A stretch of 64,000 nucleotides of DNA from Atherinomorus stipes. Its lineage: Eukaryota > Chordata > Actinopteri > Atheriniformes > Atherinidae. Positions 26,501-35,247 of the stretch are shown here, piece after piece. The notes beneath the pieces were generated by a model that was not told where the DNA came from, did not search any database, and saw only the letters and a list, made by a program, of their open reading frames with translations. The DNA is taken from the NCBI GenBank assembly GCA_023101725.1, contig JALJCO010012814.1, forward strand, positions 248,001 through 312,000. Direction: 5' to 3'. Within the stretch, counting starts at the first letter, position 1, and each line of letters opens with the position of its first letter. The position numbers and the translations under genes were made by a program.

Positions 26501-29500
26501 TTTGCCACCAGTCTGCTCGGAGCCAGAAGGAGAGGTCCCCCAGTCTCCAGAAACAGACAGCCCCAGCATAACAGACTCTGACATCTCCCCGACTCATCAC
26601 TCTGTTGATGTCCTAGAGGACGGTGGGTTAGAAAACGGCATCTCCTCCATAAACACTGCTGCCGATGCATTTGATCAGGATGAACAAGACGGGGCAGTGG
26701 AGGAGGCGTACGAGGCTGTGGAAGAGGAGCTGGACGGCAATGGATTGACAGCACAAGAGGACACATCTGTTGTTTCACCTCCTCTCTCACCTGGACCTTC
26801 CCCAGCCATCTCCCGCGAACCATCAACCTTCAGTCTGGAGGGCGAGCTGTCGAGCGCCATCAACGTCACCAAGGATGTCACCAAAGATGCCATTAGTGCC
26901 TCGCTGGACCTGACTAAAGGAGCGTTTTCAATAACAAAAGATGCCTTCAGCATGCTGAGCCGGGGCTCAGGTGTGAGCAAATTGTTCAGTGCACAGGCAA
27001 AGTAAGTTACTTCTTGTAGAGTTTGTGTTTCTGTACTGTGCAGCTGATGCTTTTGCTGCTTGCGCCTTAATGACTGAGTGTGTGCATGTGTGTGTTTATA
27101 GGGAACAGGGTCAGCGTTCAGAAGATTCCTCCCCGTCTTTGCGCCAGCAGCACATGAAGCAGTCACACTCCCAGCAATCCTTTGATAGCGCCATCTTGGA
27201 TGGCAGCTTGCCTGATGAAAATCTTTCTGTTGACAGTGATATCAGCGACAACTTTGTTGTTCTCATGGACTCAGGTGTTTAAACACTTGCCAAGTTTCCA
27301 GATACATTTCTGTGATGACAGACACCCCTGCTTAAGCTTTTATTGTGTTTCTAGAATCAGGGATGGAGTCTATGCGACCCAGCAATACACCTGTGGGGAG
27401 TCGAGGCAGCCCGGCCCCGGGGACAGAGGGCGGCTCATCAGCTGATCTGAGCAGCTCCCTCTCCCAAAGTACCGAGGACGTGTCTCAGGACATGGTGGGT
27501 TAACTGTGATCCTAGAACAGATTTCGCGGTCTGATTGAATTTGTTATCACTGTACTTTAGCAGTGTACTCGTAACTAGAGCAAGTATTTGATGATTTAAT
27601 TTTAAATCCAAATGTGTCTTGTGATGTGCTGTTTTAGTCTTCAGTGTTGTTACTGATCCTGAGTGGAACAGCGTGTACCATGGAAGCACAAGGTGAAGAC
27701 CAAGTTGTGGCAATCCAGTCACAGAATCTGGCCAATGTGCAGTTGGGCAACGTCAAGCAGTCGGACCTTCTAGCAGGACTTTACCAAGGTAGCCAGAGTT
27801 AGTGGTTCCATGTTGTAAAACTGCTATAGGAAAAAAGTTTTTGTTTCAACAACTTAAAGGGATGTTTAGTTTTGTTTGATGTAGGATTGTGTTGAATAGT
27901 TCTGGCTAGTCAGTGTCTTGCCTGCAGTAATCCGAATGTGTCTCTATATCGGATCCTCGAGAGCTACTGTCCTGCAACTTTTAGATGCATCTCTTCTCCA
28001 ACACACCTGAATCGTGTGGATGGCTTGCTACCAGGCCTCTGCAGAGCTCAATGACATGCAGTTGAGGAAATTCAGCCTTTTGATTTAGTTGTGTTGGAGA
28101 TGGGATGGATCCAAAAGTTGCAGGATAGCAGATCTTGAGGACTGGACCTGCTCTATATAATGCACACATGGTCTCAGCAGAGGGAACCTAGTTTGTTTGT
28201 TTTGTGGCATAAACGGCTGTTTTTGTCCTTGCAGGTGAAGCGGTCCAGAGGCAGGACAAGCAGGGGAGCAGGGACTCACCTGCACTGTGCATGCGGGCAG
28301 AAATGGGCCCATCTGCAGCACAGCGTTCTGCTCTGGCCGAGTCGTTGGGCTTTCTGGACGTGAGAGTGCAAGACTGCCAGGCAGAGCTGTTATCCTCAAC
28401 GGTGGCTAACATCGGCCCTTTCCTTGAAGATGAATTTAGTGTTGATGGTCAGCCAGTGAGGCTACAAGTGCGAAATGTCACCATTACTATGAAGGTAGGT
28501 GGACCGATGGCAGTATAAAGTACCAATCCTTGATGAGCTTCCTCAATTTGAGCATTAGAAGTGCAAACAGTTTGAACAGTTTGCAAATATGTTGTGGTGG
28601 GTTTGGTTTCTATTGTGTTTTATAAGTGTTATTTTCCTCTGTTTTAGGACGATGGTCCCAGGATCTACCCTACAGCCCCCCAACCTGTCCCCGCCAAATT
28701 TGTTATTGACCAGCTAGTCCTTGAGCGAAGTGACGATGGTTTTATGAGAATAAAAGGTAAACTTTGTTTTCTAACTTAAATTTAACGCTGCATTTAAACA
28801 TGTTATGACCTCATCGTGACTACCTAGATTAAAAGAGAATCGTGAACCTCAAAACCAGTCAACCTTTCTGCATCAGCTGTCAGAGCTTTACAGAAAAGTG
28901 AACTGAAAGCACTCTTATCTGTTTCCGTCCTGACTGCAGCTGAAGGTGCAGACTCTAAATCCTCAGCAGATGTTCCTGTGGTTAGCTGTAAAAACCCTAA
29001 CAGCTCCAACCCTGTCCCACAGCAGTGTGAGGTAAGTGAGACTAAAAAATGTTGGATGCTGTTTGTGTTTAAGCTCAAAAGTCTGGAGCCAAGATTTTAG
29101 AAATGACGAATGCTACAACTGACATTTCCACCTTTCCTAAAATAGTTTTGCAAATTCCTCACAATAAATGCCTCAAAATGCCATTTGTGAGGTCATCTTG
29201 TCTTATTTCTAGATTTATTTTATTGAAATTGACTTAAAGTTTGTGTATTTGTAATGTGGAATTAGACATTGAAATAGAAGCGCAAAACTTCCCTAAAGAG
29301 AAGTTGATGGCAAATAAGTTCATAAAAGCTCTCATTATTACTGTATTTGGCAGATTGTTTCAGCACCCTTGCTAAACCCAAATTTCGGAACTGTGCAAAG
29401 CAAATGCTTGCTTAAATATTTCCCAAAATATTCAGCACATGACCTTAGTCACTGCTTTGAAGACTACCATACATGTGTTACTCCTTGTTTAATGTAAACT

Positions 29501-29958
29501 GAATGAAAGGTCAGGAAAAATCTAAAGTAATTGTGTATCTCTCTCTTATGATACTTCGGCAGGGTTAAAGTTTGAATTCTCTGTACTTTGGTCAAATCAA
29601 GACATTCAAATCTCAGTTGAAGTTGTTTCTGCCAATGTTTTAGATGAGAACTGTTACAGCCTGGTCACTCTTGTCCTATTACTTTTCTACATAAGCCAAG
29701 CAGATTGCACACAGGATTGTGCAATAGTGCTGTGATTACACCAATCTGTCTCAATCTTATTTACTGTAAACCCACAGGGTGTAAAACAGCAAGTCCAAGC
29801 GTCAGCTGTCACTAACCAGTCCAATAATCCTGCATTTGCAGAGACAAACCTTGGAGATCCAGCTCTGCGATGCACAGACTGCCCTCAACCAGGCCCTCGG
29901 GGAGAGAGATCGCCTCCTTGTGGAAGTCAGGAAGTACGACCCCACGTTTACTCTCTGA
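11541..29958 (+). CDS. uhrf1bp1: UHRF1BP1 / BLTP3A, bridge-like lipid transfer protein, 21 coding exons
   Basis: UHRF1BP1 (BLTP3A) belongs to the VPS13/chorein family of bridge-type lipid transfer proteins acting at organelle contacts. Coding exons are 11541-11585, 13995-14157, 15853-15891, 16161-16252, 16334-16523, 16875-17015, 17116-17286, 19236-19416, 19608-19694, 21046-21216, 22024-22166, 24023-24164, 25483-25676, 25770-27001, 27102-27274, 27355-27494, 27638-27788, 28235-28494, 28648-28756, 28940-29031 and 29842-29958 (TGA at 29956). All phases agree except at exon 1, which carries one extra A. Without it the sum is 4,032 nt, or 1,343 residues (human about 1,440). Exons 1-3 give the chorein N-terminus (RFTKNLSPDKINLSTLKGEG, WTKLKTSPICL). 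Exons 4-7 give EYGFAEKVVEG and LLFILDDLLWVLTDSQLKA. The C-terminus is a short coiled coil (LEIQLCDAQTALNQALGERD) ending KYDPTFTL. The paralogue UHRF1BP1L is less likely because the neighbours match the UHRF1BP1 locus. Confidence 0.93.
11586..13994 (+). other. uhrf1bp1: uhrf1bp1 intron 1
   Basis: This is a 2.4-kb AT-rich intron with a canonical gtaagt donor and a ttccttag acceptor. No transposon or RNA gene was recognised, and the short open frames have no recognisable similarity. Confidence 0.7.
14158..15852 (+). other. uhrf1bp1: uhrf1bp1 intron 2
   Basis: This 1.7-kb intron contains a GC-rich patch at 14845-14960 and, on the - strand at 15393-15503, a 36-codon open stretch reading RFLPVFHLFLCKKEIHDPL and beyond before a stop. 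A T run lies at 15620-15639. None of these could be assigned to a family. Confidence 0.5.
16142..16160 (+). repeat. uhrf1bp1: (TG)9 repeat forming the acceptor tract of uhrf1bp1 exon 4
   Basis: A T-rich run (16127-16141) is followed by nine TG units and then TAG, directly abutting exon 4 at 16161. The polypyrimidine tract next to the splice site is therefore partly replaced by a microsatellite. Confidence 0.9.
17287..19235 (+). other. uhrf1bp1: uhrf1bp1 intron 7
   Basis: This 1.9-kb AT-rich intron holds the inverted-repeat-bounded element at 18316-18939. T-rich stretches near 17696-17730 and A-rich stretches near 17838-17860 lie outside it. No coding exon is needed here, because exons 7 and 8 join in phase. 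Confidence 0.7.
18316..18939. mobile_element. Candidate non-autonomous DNA transposon with 13-bp terminal inverted repeats
   Basis: The sequence starts ATGATGGAATCACC and ends GTGATTCCATCAT, which are reverse complements over 13 bases, with 624 bp in total. It sits wholly inside uhrf1bp1 intron 7. Two + strand open frames within or overlapping it (86 codons each, from 18456 and 18783) are low-complexity F/L/C-rich and do not look like a transposase. I could not assign a superfamily or find a convincing target duplication. Confidence 0.5.
20224..20963. mobile_element. Non-autonomous DNA-transposon-like repeat in uhrf1bp1 intron 9
   Basis: The left end (GTAAATTCCGGGCTACAAGC) and the right end (AATAGTCTGGAAAGTACGGT) are imperfect inverted repeats. 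The interior has GCGGCTT-type motifs near both ends, as in a common fish repeat family. The internal motif CCCTACAGTTGGAATTTT recurs at about 24562 in intron 12, so this is a dispersed family rather than unique sequence. Exon 10 starts 83 bp beyond the right end. Confidence 0.5.
21330..21431 (+). mobile_element. 3' tail of a short retroposon (LINE/SINE type)
   Basis: The block reads TTAAGTGCCCTGAGGTGACT, then GACGCTATACAAATAAAG, followed by (TTGAG)n/(TTGAA)n units. This layout is the typical 3' end of fish retroposons with short tandem tails. The 5' part is missing or too diverged to place. It lies in uhrf1bp1 intron 10. Confidence 0.6.
22167..24022 (+). other. uhrf1bp1: uhrf1bp1 intron 11, a GC-AG intron
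   Basis: Exon 11 ends ...GAC ATT CAC CAG and is followed by gcaagc, not gt. Exon 12 begins GTG TCT ACA after ccctccag. Phase 0 on both sides and family similarity (DVDIHQ then VSTRGRQ, like NIYQVSTA in relatives) fix the junction. No GT donor nearby keeps the frame. CAG|GCAAGC fits the GC-donor consensus, which compensates for the C with strong exon pairing. The intron also contains a Rex3-like retrotransposon remnant. Confidence 0.85.
22390..23140 (+). mobile_element. Degenerate Rex3/RTE-like non-LTR retrotransposon fragment
   Basis: Recognisable pieces of a fish RTE-type reverse transcriptase ORF occur in the expected order. An AAGGTCTATTCAGGGGTCCT segment is followed by GAGAAGGCGTTTGACCGTGT (the EKAFDRV motif region, about 22571) and then an ATGGACAGAATTTC-like region at 22755. 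The 3' end of the ORF at 22916-23107 reads MRWLSHLIRMPPRRLPGEVF and RSPRTRWRDKVTRL. A large internal deletion removes the catalytic FADD region between about 22815 and 22822. Frameshifts and stops make it dead. The A/GATGG-type end fits the Rex3 GATG tail. The Rex3 assignment rests on memory of the family. Confidence 0.72.
24165..25482 (+). other. uhrf1bp1: uhrf1bp1 intron 12 with repeat fragments
   Basis: The fragment at about 24560-24620 shares CCCTACAGTTGGAATTTT with the element at 20224-20963. The segment at 25293-25350 (GTATCGGTTAACAGTTATCG and GTATCGGCCTTAAG) is a piece of the TATCGGCC-rich hAT-type MITE family found intact in the anks1a introns. A GC-richer patch at 24940-25135 is unassigned. 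Confidence 0.5.
25770..27001 (+). CDS. uhrf1bp1: uhrf1bp1 exon 14, large central exon (about 411 codons)
   Basis: This is the longest exon, covering about residues 587-997 of the frame-corrected protein. It starts LIIPLDSSILDHPERPQSLS and includes NTRHCPHGSRADL, a conserved FDGARRFPKGKTQPFVEPFA and SIWMCQPSA stretch, and HYQYVALLRMKDSLARLGAE. It then passes through a long S/P/E/D-rich segment expected to be disordered. It ends with helix-forming repeats (VTKDVTKDAISASLDLTKGA, FSITKDAFSML) before the GSGVSKLF motif. The junctions are ttatag|CTC and AA|gtaagt. It corresponds to the large central exon of mammalian UHRF1BP1. Confidence 0.9.
27950..28150. mobile_element. Short palindromic MITE in uhrf1bp1 intron 17
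   Basis: The left arm TGTCCTGCAACTTTTAGATG and the right arm GGATCCAAAAGTTGCAGGAT are inverted repeats about 200 bp apart. The interior (CAACACACCTGAATC, AGCTCAATGACATGCAGTTG) matches the style of a very common short fish palindromic element related to 44325-44512. No target duplication was confirmed. Confidence 0.6.
29032..29841 (+). other. uhrf1bp1: uhrf1bp1 last intron (intron 20)
   Basis: This is an AT-rich 810-bp intron. The acceptor is chosen at tgcatttgcag (ending 29841), because this phase gives the coiled-coil C-terminus LEIQL...ERDRLLVEV. An alternative upstream acceptor (cccacag at 29778) would keep another frame open but with composition unlike the family. Confidence 0.6.
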
Positions 29959-32395
29959 GCCTCTTGGTGGTTGATTTCTAAATCTGGATGTGTAAGCTAG
30001 CTGAATTTTGGGGATCAGCAAAGCTAATTCAAGGCATTTGTGGAATATTAACATGTGAAATTGGAAGATGAATCTGAACCATGCCTTTGGATCTCTTCCA
30101 GTTTGCTTACACTATTTATGAGGTATAAAAAAGAGCCAATAGCTGTTATTTAACTCTAAAATAGGATCATTAATGGTACTTTTTTTTTTTTACACTTTTT
30201 AAAAAACCTGGCAGTCTAGATATTCCTCATTGCTGTGCAAAATCCAAATTGTTCCAGTTGATTTGTCATCCAAATCAGTGTGAAGTGAAAAGTCATCAGT
30301 GTAAAACAGCATGCAGCTTTAATTTTCTCCACCGGGGTTACTTGTGTTATGGAAATACTTGGTGGAGCACATGCCAAAACCCCCTTTTCACATGCACAGA
30401 CACTGCCAGACAGCTGCTAGTCCATCGGTCACTCCTACAAGTCTTCTTGTTAAGCATGCTTAGTGATCAGTACTAATTCACAAGAGGCACATTTACAAAT
30501 CTACAGTTGTAGGAATAGAATTATTCTTGTAAGTTACTTTAGTGTAGAATAAGAAAATCATGCTCATTTTGAAGTATGGTCAGCTGTGACAAATTTGAAG
30601 CTGAAGTTTCCACCTCAGCTGTTTTTATCAGCAGGGTGGAATGGATACACACTCTTAGCGGGCCCTCCCCTGTTCTCAAAACGTCTTTTGAATCATTCCC
30701 CTGTTATTTTATTCTGAGTTGTGAATTTTTTTTTTAAACTGTGAAACAGTGTGCTCTGTGGGTAAATATCCACAGTAGTGACACCCCTTTCCATCTCTCC
30801 CTCAACTGTGGAGAGCATCCTGCACAGATTTAGAATGACCTGTTCTGAATATGTTTGAGGCTCAAATCCTTAAAATGTGTTTTTGTAGCTTGCTGGGTTA
30901 CAACTCTTGTATCACATATTGGTCAGACGTCAGACTTAAACGTAACTCTATGTTTTGTTTTAGTTTTTTGATATTAATTTATATTTTCTAGTGGATATTT
31001 TTATTTTTATTGCATCTGATTTACTACAGTGTGTATGTGTAAGCCATATCAATCAAAGTAAATATTAAAAAAAAAATCTAAGGTACTGATAATAACATAT
31101 ACTCAACAAATTCACTAAGATATGTTTTGAGTGACTTCAATCCTGATTTGGTGCAGATTGTATCTGACAGGCCGCAGTTTTTCCATGGAGGAATCTGTTA
31201 CATGCTTGGATTTGAGTCTGTTTAAGTGTGCTTGTTCTATGAAAAGGACGCCTCTGTCAGTTACATCTTATCTACAAGTGTTCTGTTCAGTGTTTGCCTT
31301 TGGCAGTTCATCTTTTTCACGGTTACAATGCTCAGTTACAGGGGTTTTTCTAATCTTTGATTTCCATTCATTAATGTTGTAAGGGTACGTGGGAGACCTC
31401 TGGTGGCAGAGACTTGCCAATGCCACAGTACTTTTCTTTAAATGTCTTCTCTTTAAAGCTGCGGTTGCCTTGCAAGCTACGAACGATTGCATTCTTGAAA
31501 AGGAATGTTATCTCTTTAAGCAATAGGATGACACTTTTAGTTTAACCCAAAACATGAAGTACGATGAGACTACAGTCTTTTTTTTAAGTGTGAAATCCAG
31601 TTCTTGAGATGACTACCTTTGTAACATATGTTTATATTCTCTCAACTGCATGCAAACTCAGTAACCCTACATGTTGGTGTAACAAAGCAGAAATACTGCC
31701 CATTTACCTCAGTATCACCTAAGAGTACCACGTGATCTTTTCTTTAACCAGCTGTTGGTGTTTGTTTCTGCATGGCCTTAATAGATAAAAGACGTGCTGG
31801 TATGACTTTAAACACGCTACCTGGATGCAATATGTAGCTCTGTTTGCTCAGTTCCTCCCCCCGTCCCTCGTCAGGCCTCAGTGTTAAGTAGCATCTCTGT
31901 TCTTACAAATTGGTGCTTTGAGTTAAGTCACTTCATACCTTGTTAAACTAGACCTCCCTTGCACTCCAGAGCAGGCCAGGGGTGTCATGATGTCACATTC
32001 ACCTGCTGCGCCATGCAAAAAGGAGGAAATGGACAGAAGGAAGGACTTGCAAAGTTTTCTCTCTACTGTGGATGCATGTACCGAGGTGATGTTGTATTCA
32101 TGCCGTGTGGATTACTTGCACTTCTGAGGTCAATTCACTGGAAATTGCACTTGTTTTACGTAGATCACCTCAAAAGTATGCAGAGGAGTCATTGTGGAAA
32201 CGTATTAAGTGGCACAGATGTTGGAAAAATGTGGATATTTCTGTCGTGTGTGTAGAATTACATTGAATTTGAATGGTATTCATCACTTCATTGAGACTAA
32301 TACATAACTGGTTCTGTGAACCAAAGCTACAATGTTGAAAAGATTTTAAGTAAAGAAAATAAATGAATAAAAGTGCTCCACACCTTTGATTTTGT
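29959..32395 (+). other. uhrf1bp1: uhrf1bp1 3' UTR
   Basis: About 2.4 kb of AT-rich sequence without coding signs lies between the TGA at 29956-29958 and a tight pair of AATAAA signals at 32358-32363 and 32366-32371. An earlier A-rich end near 31060-31075 could give a shorter isoform. The length is inferred. Confidence 0.55.
32358..32371 (+). terminator. uhrf1bp1: Paired polyadenylation signals of uhrf1bp1
   Basis: Two AATAAA hexamers (32358-32363 and 32366-32371) are followed by a GT/T-rich stretch (TTTGATTTTGTCTTTTT at 32385-32401), as expected downstream of a cleavage site. Confidence 0.65.
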
Positions 32396-32398
32396 CTT

Positions 32399-32404
32399 TT
32401 TATT
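32399..32404 (-). terminator. taf11: Polyadenylation signal of taf11 on the minus strand
   Basis: TTTATT on the + strand is AATAAA on the - strand, about 475 bp beyond the taf11 stop. It faces the uhrf1bp1 signals across 27 bp. The implied taf11 3' UTR is about 32380-32877, and no other feature was seen in that stretch. Confidence 0.55.
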
Positions 32405-32877
32405 TTCTCATTTCCACACATTAGAAAATCTGCTGCAGTCGCTTTATCTCCAGAAAGTAGGATTCAGTGTTTAAATTGGACCTCAATTAAAAAAGTTGCA
32501 TATTTCCTCGAATTTAATTAATTTGGGTCACAACCCACACAAACTAAATTTAAAAAAAAAATCACTTGGAAAATAAATCTGGGGGGAAAACTTTGAATAG
32601 TTTAAAAGAAATAATTTGCTTGTATGGCTGTAAATAGACAAGCAAATGGACTATTCTGACAGGAAAAAGTAAAACACTGAGTATTAAACAGGTTTTTGCA
32701 TCTGTTTTACTTGACAGAAGTCCTCTTTCCTGCCTCCTGCTCTTATACATCCTTCACCGACACTGAGCTTGGTCAGTTAATACAGAATGGTTGCTGCATA
32801 TTTTGCATCAGTGGCTTCCATCAGCAATTAACCGCTCTTTGATAAGTAGTCCTCCTCCGGTCTGCATCTCGGGCACC

Positions 32878-35247
32878 TCAGTGAAACAGAATGTTTTTGT
32901 ACTTGGTGTTGGGAATCTGATCTCTGCTCTTCAGCCTCCTCACTGCTTCCCTCATGTGCTTGGGCTGTAGTGGTGGCGTGTCTCCCCACTTCTCGCAAAC
33001 ATCCAGCGCTTTAAACAAGAGGGGAGGACAAAAATGACGTTACCAGGGTTCCTACTCTTTTCTTGAAATTATTTTCCAGGACATTTTCAGCTGCTACAGT
33101 ACGCGTCAAGTTATCACAACAAACACTAATACTGTAAATTCCACACCTAAGCTTTGGAGAAGTGTTATTTTCTACAATTATACCTCTCCCTCTTTCTATT
33201 TTGTACTTACTCCAAAAACAATTTTTAAATGTTAGAGGGAGGAAAAATATTTTCAAGGACAACTCTAGCTATTCCAGTACATTTTAAATTTTCTCATTTT
33301 CCATATGTTTTCCATGACTGGAAAAATTGGCCGATCATTTTCCAGGTTTTCCAGGACTTGTGGGAACCCTGCAAACTGAATTAACTGTGTTTCAATTGGT
33401 TAGTGTGAATGACTCGTTTCTAAAATCCTCCACTTACCTTCTTCAACTATTTCCCCGGCAAAAACCTTGGCGATACCAGACATTGCAATGACGACATTCT
33501 GGGACACTGATGAACCTGTTATGGACTGGATCAGCTAGATTATGCAAAGGAAAAAAAAACAAACAAAACAAAAACATTAACAAGACATGTGAGTTTAAAG
33601 AATACTAATGATAAACAAGGCTTAGTTGGTTTTTAATAAGCAGCTCACCCTTTTAATAGCAGCCTTTGGGAAGGCAGACCGTCTATACATCTCATAGCGG
33701 TTCAGCTGCTCTTCAGAAAAGGAGGACACCAAAACCCTAAATGATACAGGAAAAAGGGATGATGGGTAAGATCACCAAAATGAGACAGGTAGATAATTTC
33801 AAGAGGGTAAAAATGTTTGTCTTACTGCATCTTTTGTATTTCATCCTCATCAACTTTGTGGCGCTTCTCCTTCTTCTTCTCTGGCTCCACCTTCAGCCTT
33901 TTAGAAGGAGGCTGGCCAGATGGTCCTTCTTCCTCATCTTCTCCTGCTGGAGTTTCCTTCACAATGGAGAAAAACCCCCAACATATTTTAGGTGTTATTG
34001 TAAACCAATAACGGACCACGGATAATACCGACAATTCATAGACCTAAAGCTTAAAGGCAATATCTTTAGATATAAGTTTTGGTTGATACACAAGACAAAT
34101 TTAATCAAACAGGAAAACAATTATTCTAAAAATTAATTACAAACAGCTTACTTTAAATGCTGTCTTTTAATATAGTATTTATATTAACTATAATATGATC
34201 AAATTTACTTTAGACTTTGACCTAGTTATCTTATTCAGATTCAGAGTTTTTTTCTGGTGTATTTTATCTGTATTAAAGTTTGTACATTTTATTGAACCCT
34301 TGGGAATTTTTGGTTTGAGTATGATGACCTTACTAACATAAAATGTCTAGATGAGCCATAAAAGTAAAAAAAAAAGTGCACCTAATTCAACAAAAATAAT
34401 TATACATAGTAATGAATCATTTGAGTAAATTAATTGAAAATAATTGATTTGCAGCCACGTTTTAAAATGACTGCCATAAGCCATCTCCCTGCTGATAATT
34501 TACAACAACCTGAGTTTCTGGGATGTTGTGGATTTCCCCACATCAACAGATTACTTCAGAAAAATATAAAACGCAAAGTTTCCTTTACTGTTCATATTAA
34601 ATGCCTGTTTAGTAATGAACTTATTTGAAGAAACTAATGCTCAAGAAATACTCAGTTATATTAGAAGAACAACAAAACTTTAGATGTTGTCTTTACTAGG
34701 TATCCTGTCTTTTCTTGGATTGACAAAAACCAGAAGCCAAGGTTGACAAACCATACCCAGACTAGTGACTAGAAAAATCTTACATCTTGGCATTTTCTTT
34801 GATTTTTCTTTGTCAGCAATTTGACATTGGGTTTCTAGTAAGCAGTGAATGCAGTATTGGATTTAATGTAAGTGCATTTCTTTGCTGATGGTAGACATCC
34901 TTGTGGTCCACGAACATTTGCCTCTGTGTATGCAGTGTTTGATAACTTCTTTTTAAACGCAAATGATCATGTGTAACATTTTCGTCCCAGAAAATCTGGT
35001 ATTGTTCTAAGTATTAATTATTTTGATACGGAAAAATAAAGGTTCAGAAACCTTCATAGAACAATATAAATAAACTTACATGTTTGAGTTCTCGTTTTTG
35101 TTGTTCTGTGGGCAGATCTTTGTTGTCATCTGCTGGTTTTTCTGTGACTGGGATAATTTCCGTTTCTTCCTTTTTAGGATGTATCTCGTTAGGAGGAGAT
35201 ATCCTTTCGGGCGACTCCTCTCCTTTAATTCGAGCTGGATCTGCCAT
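32878..35247 (-). CDS. taf11: TAF11, TFIID subunit with histone fold, complete in 5 exons
   Basis: TAF11 (TAFII28) is a nuclear general transcription factor subunit. Its histone fold pairs with TAF13 in the TBP-containing lobe of TFIID. Exons on the - strand are 35080-35247, 33826-33956, 33649-33736, 33438-33534 and 32878-33008 (TGA at 32878-32880). They sum to 615 nt, or 204 residues (human 211), and every junction is in phase. Residues 1-100 are acidic/basic and disordered ([20 protein letters not shown]; then [20 protein letters not shown]). Residues about 95-204 are the histone fold: [65 protein letters not shown], then [20 protein letters not shown] and [12 protein letters not shown]. 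The start is the only ATG fitting the family. An in-frame extension upstream has no family likeness. Confidence 0.96.
33044..33371. mobile_element. hAT-like MITE in the taf11 intron before the last exon
   Basis: The ends are CAGGGTTCCTACTC at the left and GACTTGTGGGAACCCTG at the right, inverted repeats of CAGGGTTCC type, 328 bp in total. Subterminal TTTCCAGGAC motifs also appear inverted near the right end. The 8-bp flanks (GACGTTAC and CAAACTGA) do not match, so the target duplication has decayed or the ends are off by a few bases. It lies 36 bp upstream, in transcript sense, of the acceptor of taf11 exon 5. Confidence 0.65.
33957..35079 (-). other. taf11: taf11 intron 1
   Basis: This is an AT-rich 1.1-kb intron with a gtaag donor (- strand, 35075-35079) and an acceptor reading ccattgtgaag. 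Nothing recognisable was seen inside. Confidence 0.7.

Noticed and set aside
26419..27166. 135- and 163-codon minus-strand frames
   Set aside because: They are antisense shadows of uhrf1bp1 exons 14-15, whose plus-strand frame is conserved and correctly phased.
29778..29998. Alternative uhrf1bp1 last exon starting at the cccacag acceptor
   Set aside because: The frame gives a Q/P-rich tail with no family likeness, while the acceptor at 29841 gives a phased coiled-coil C-terminus.
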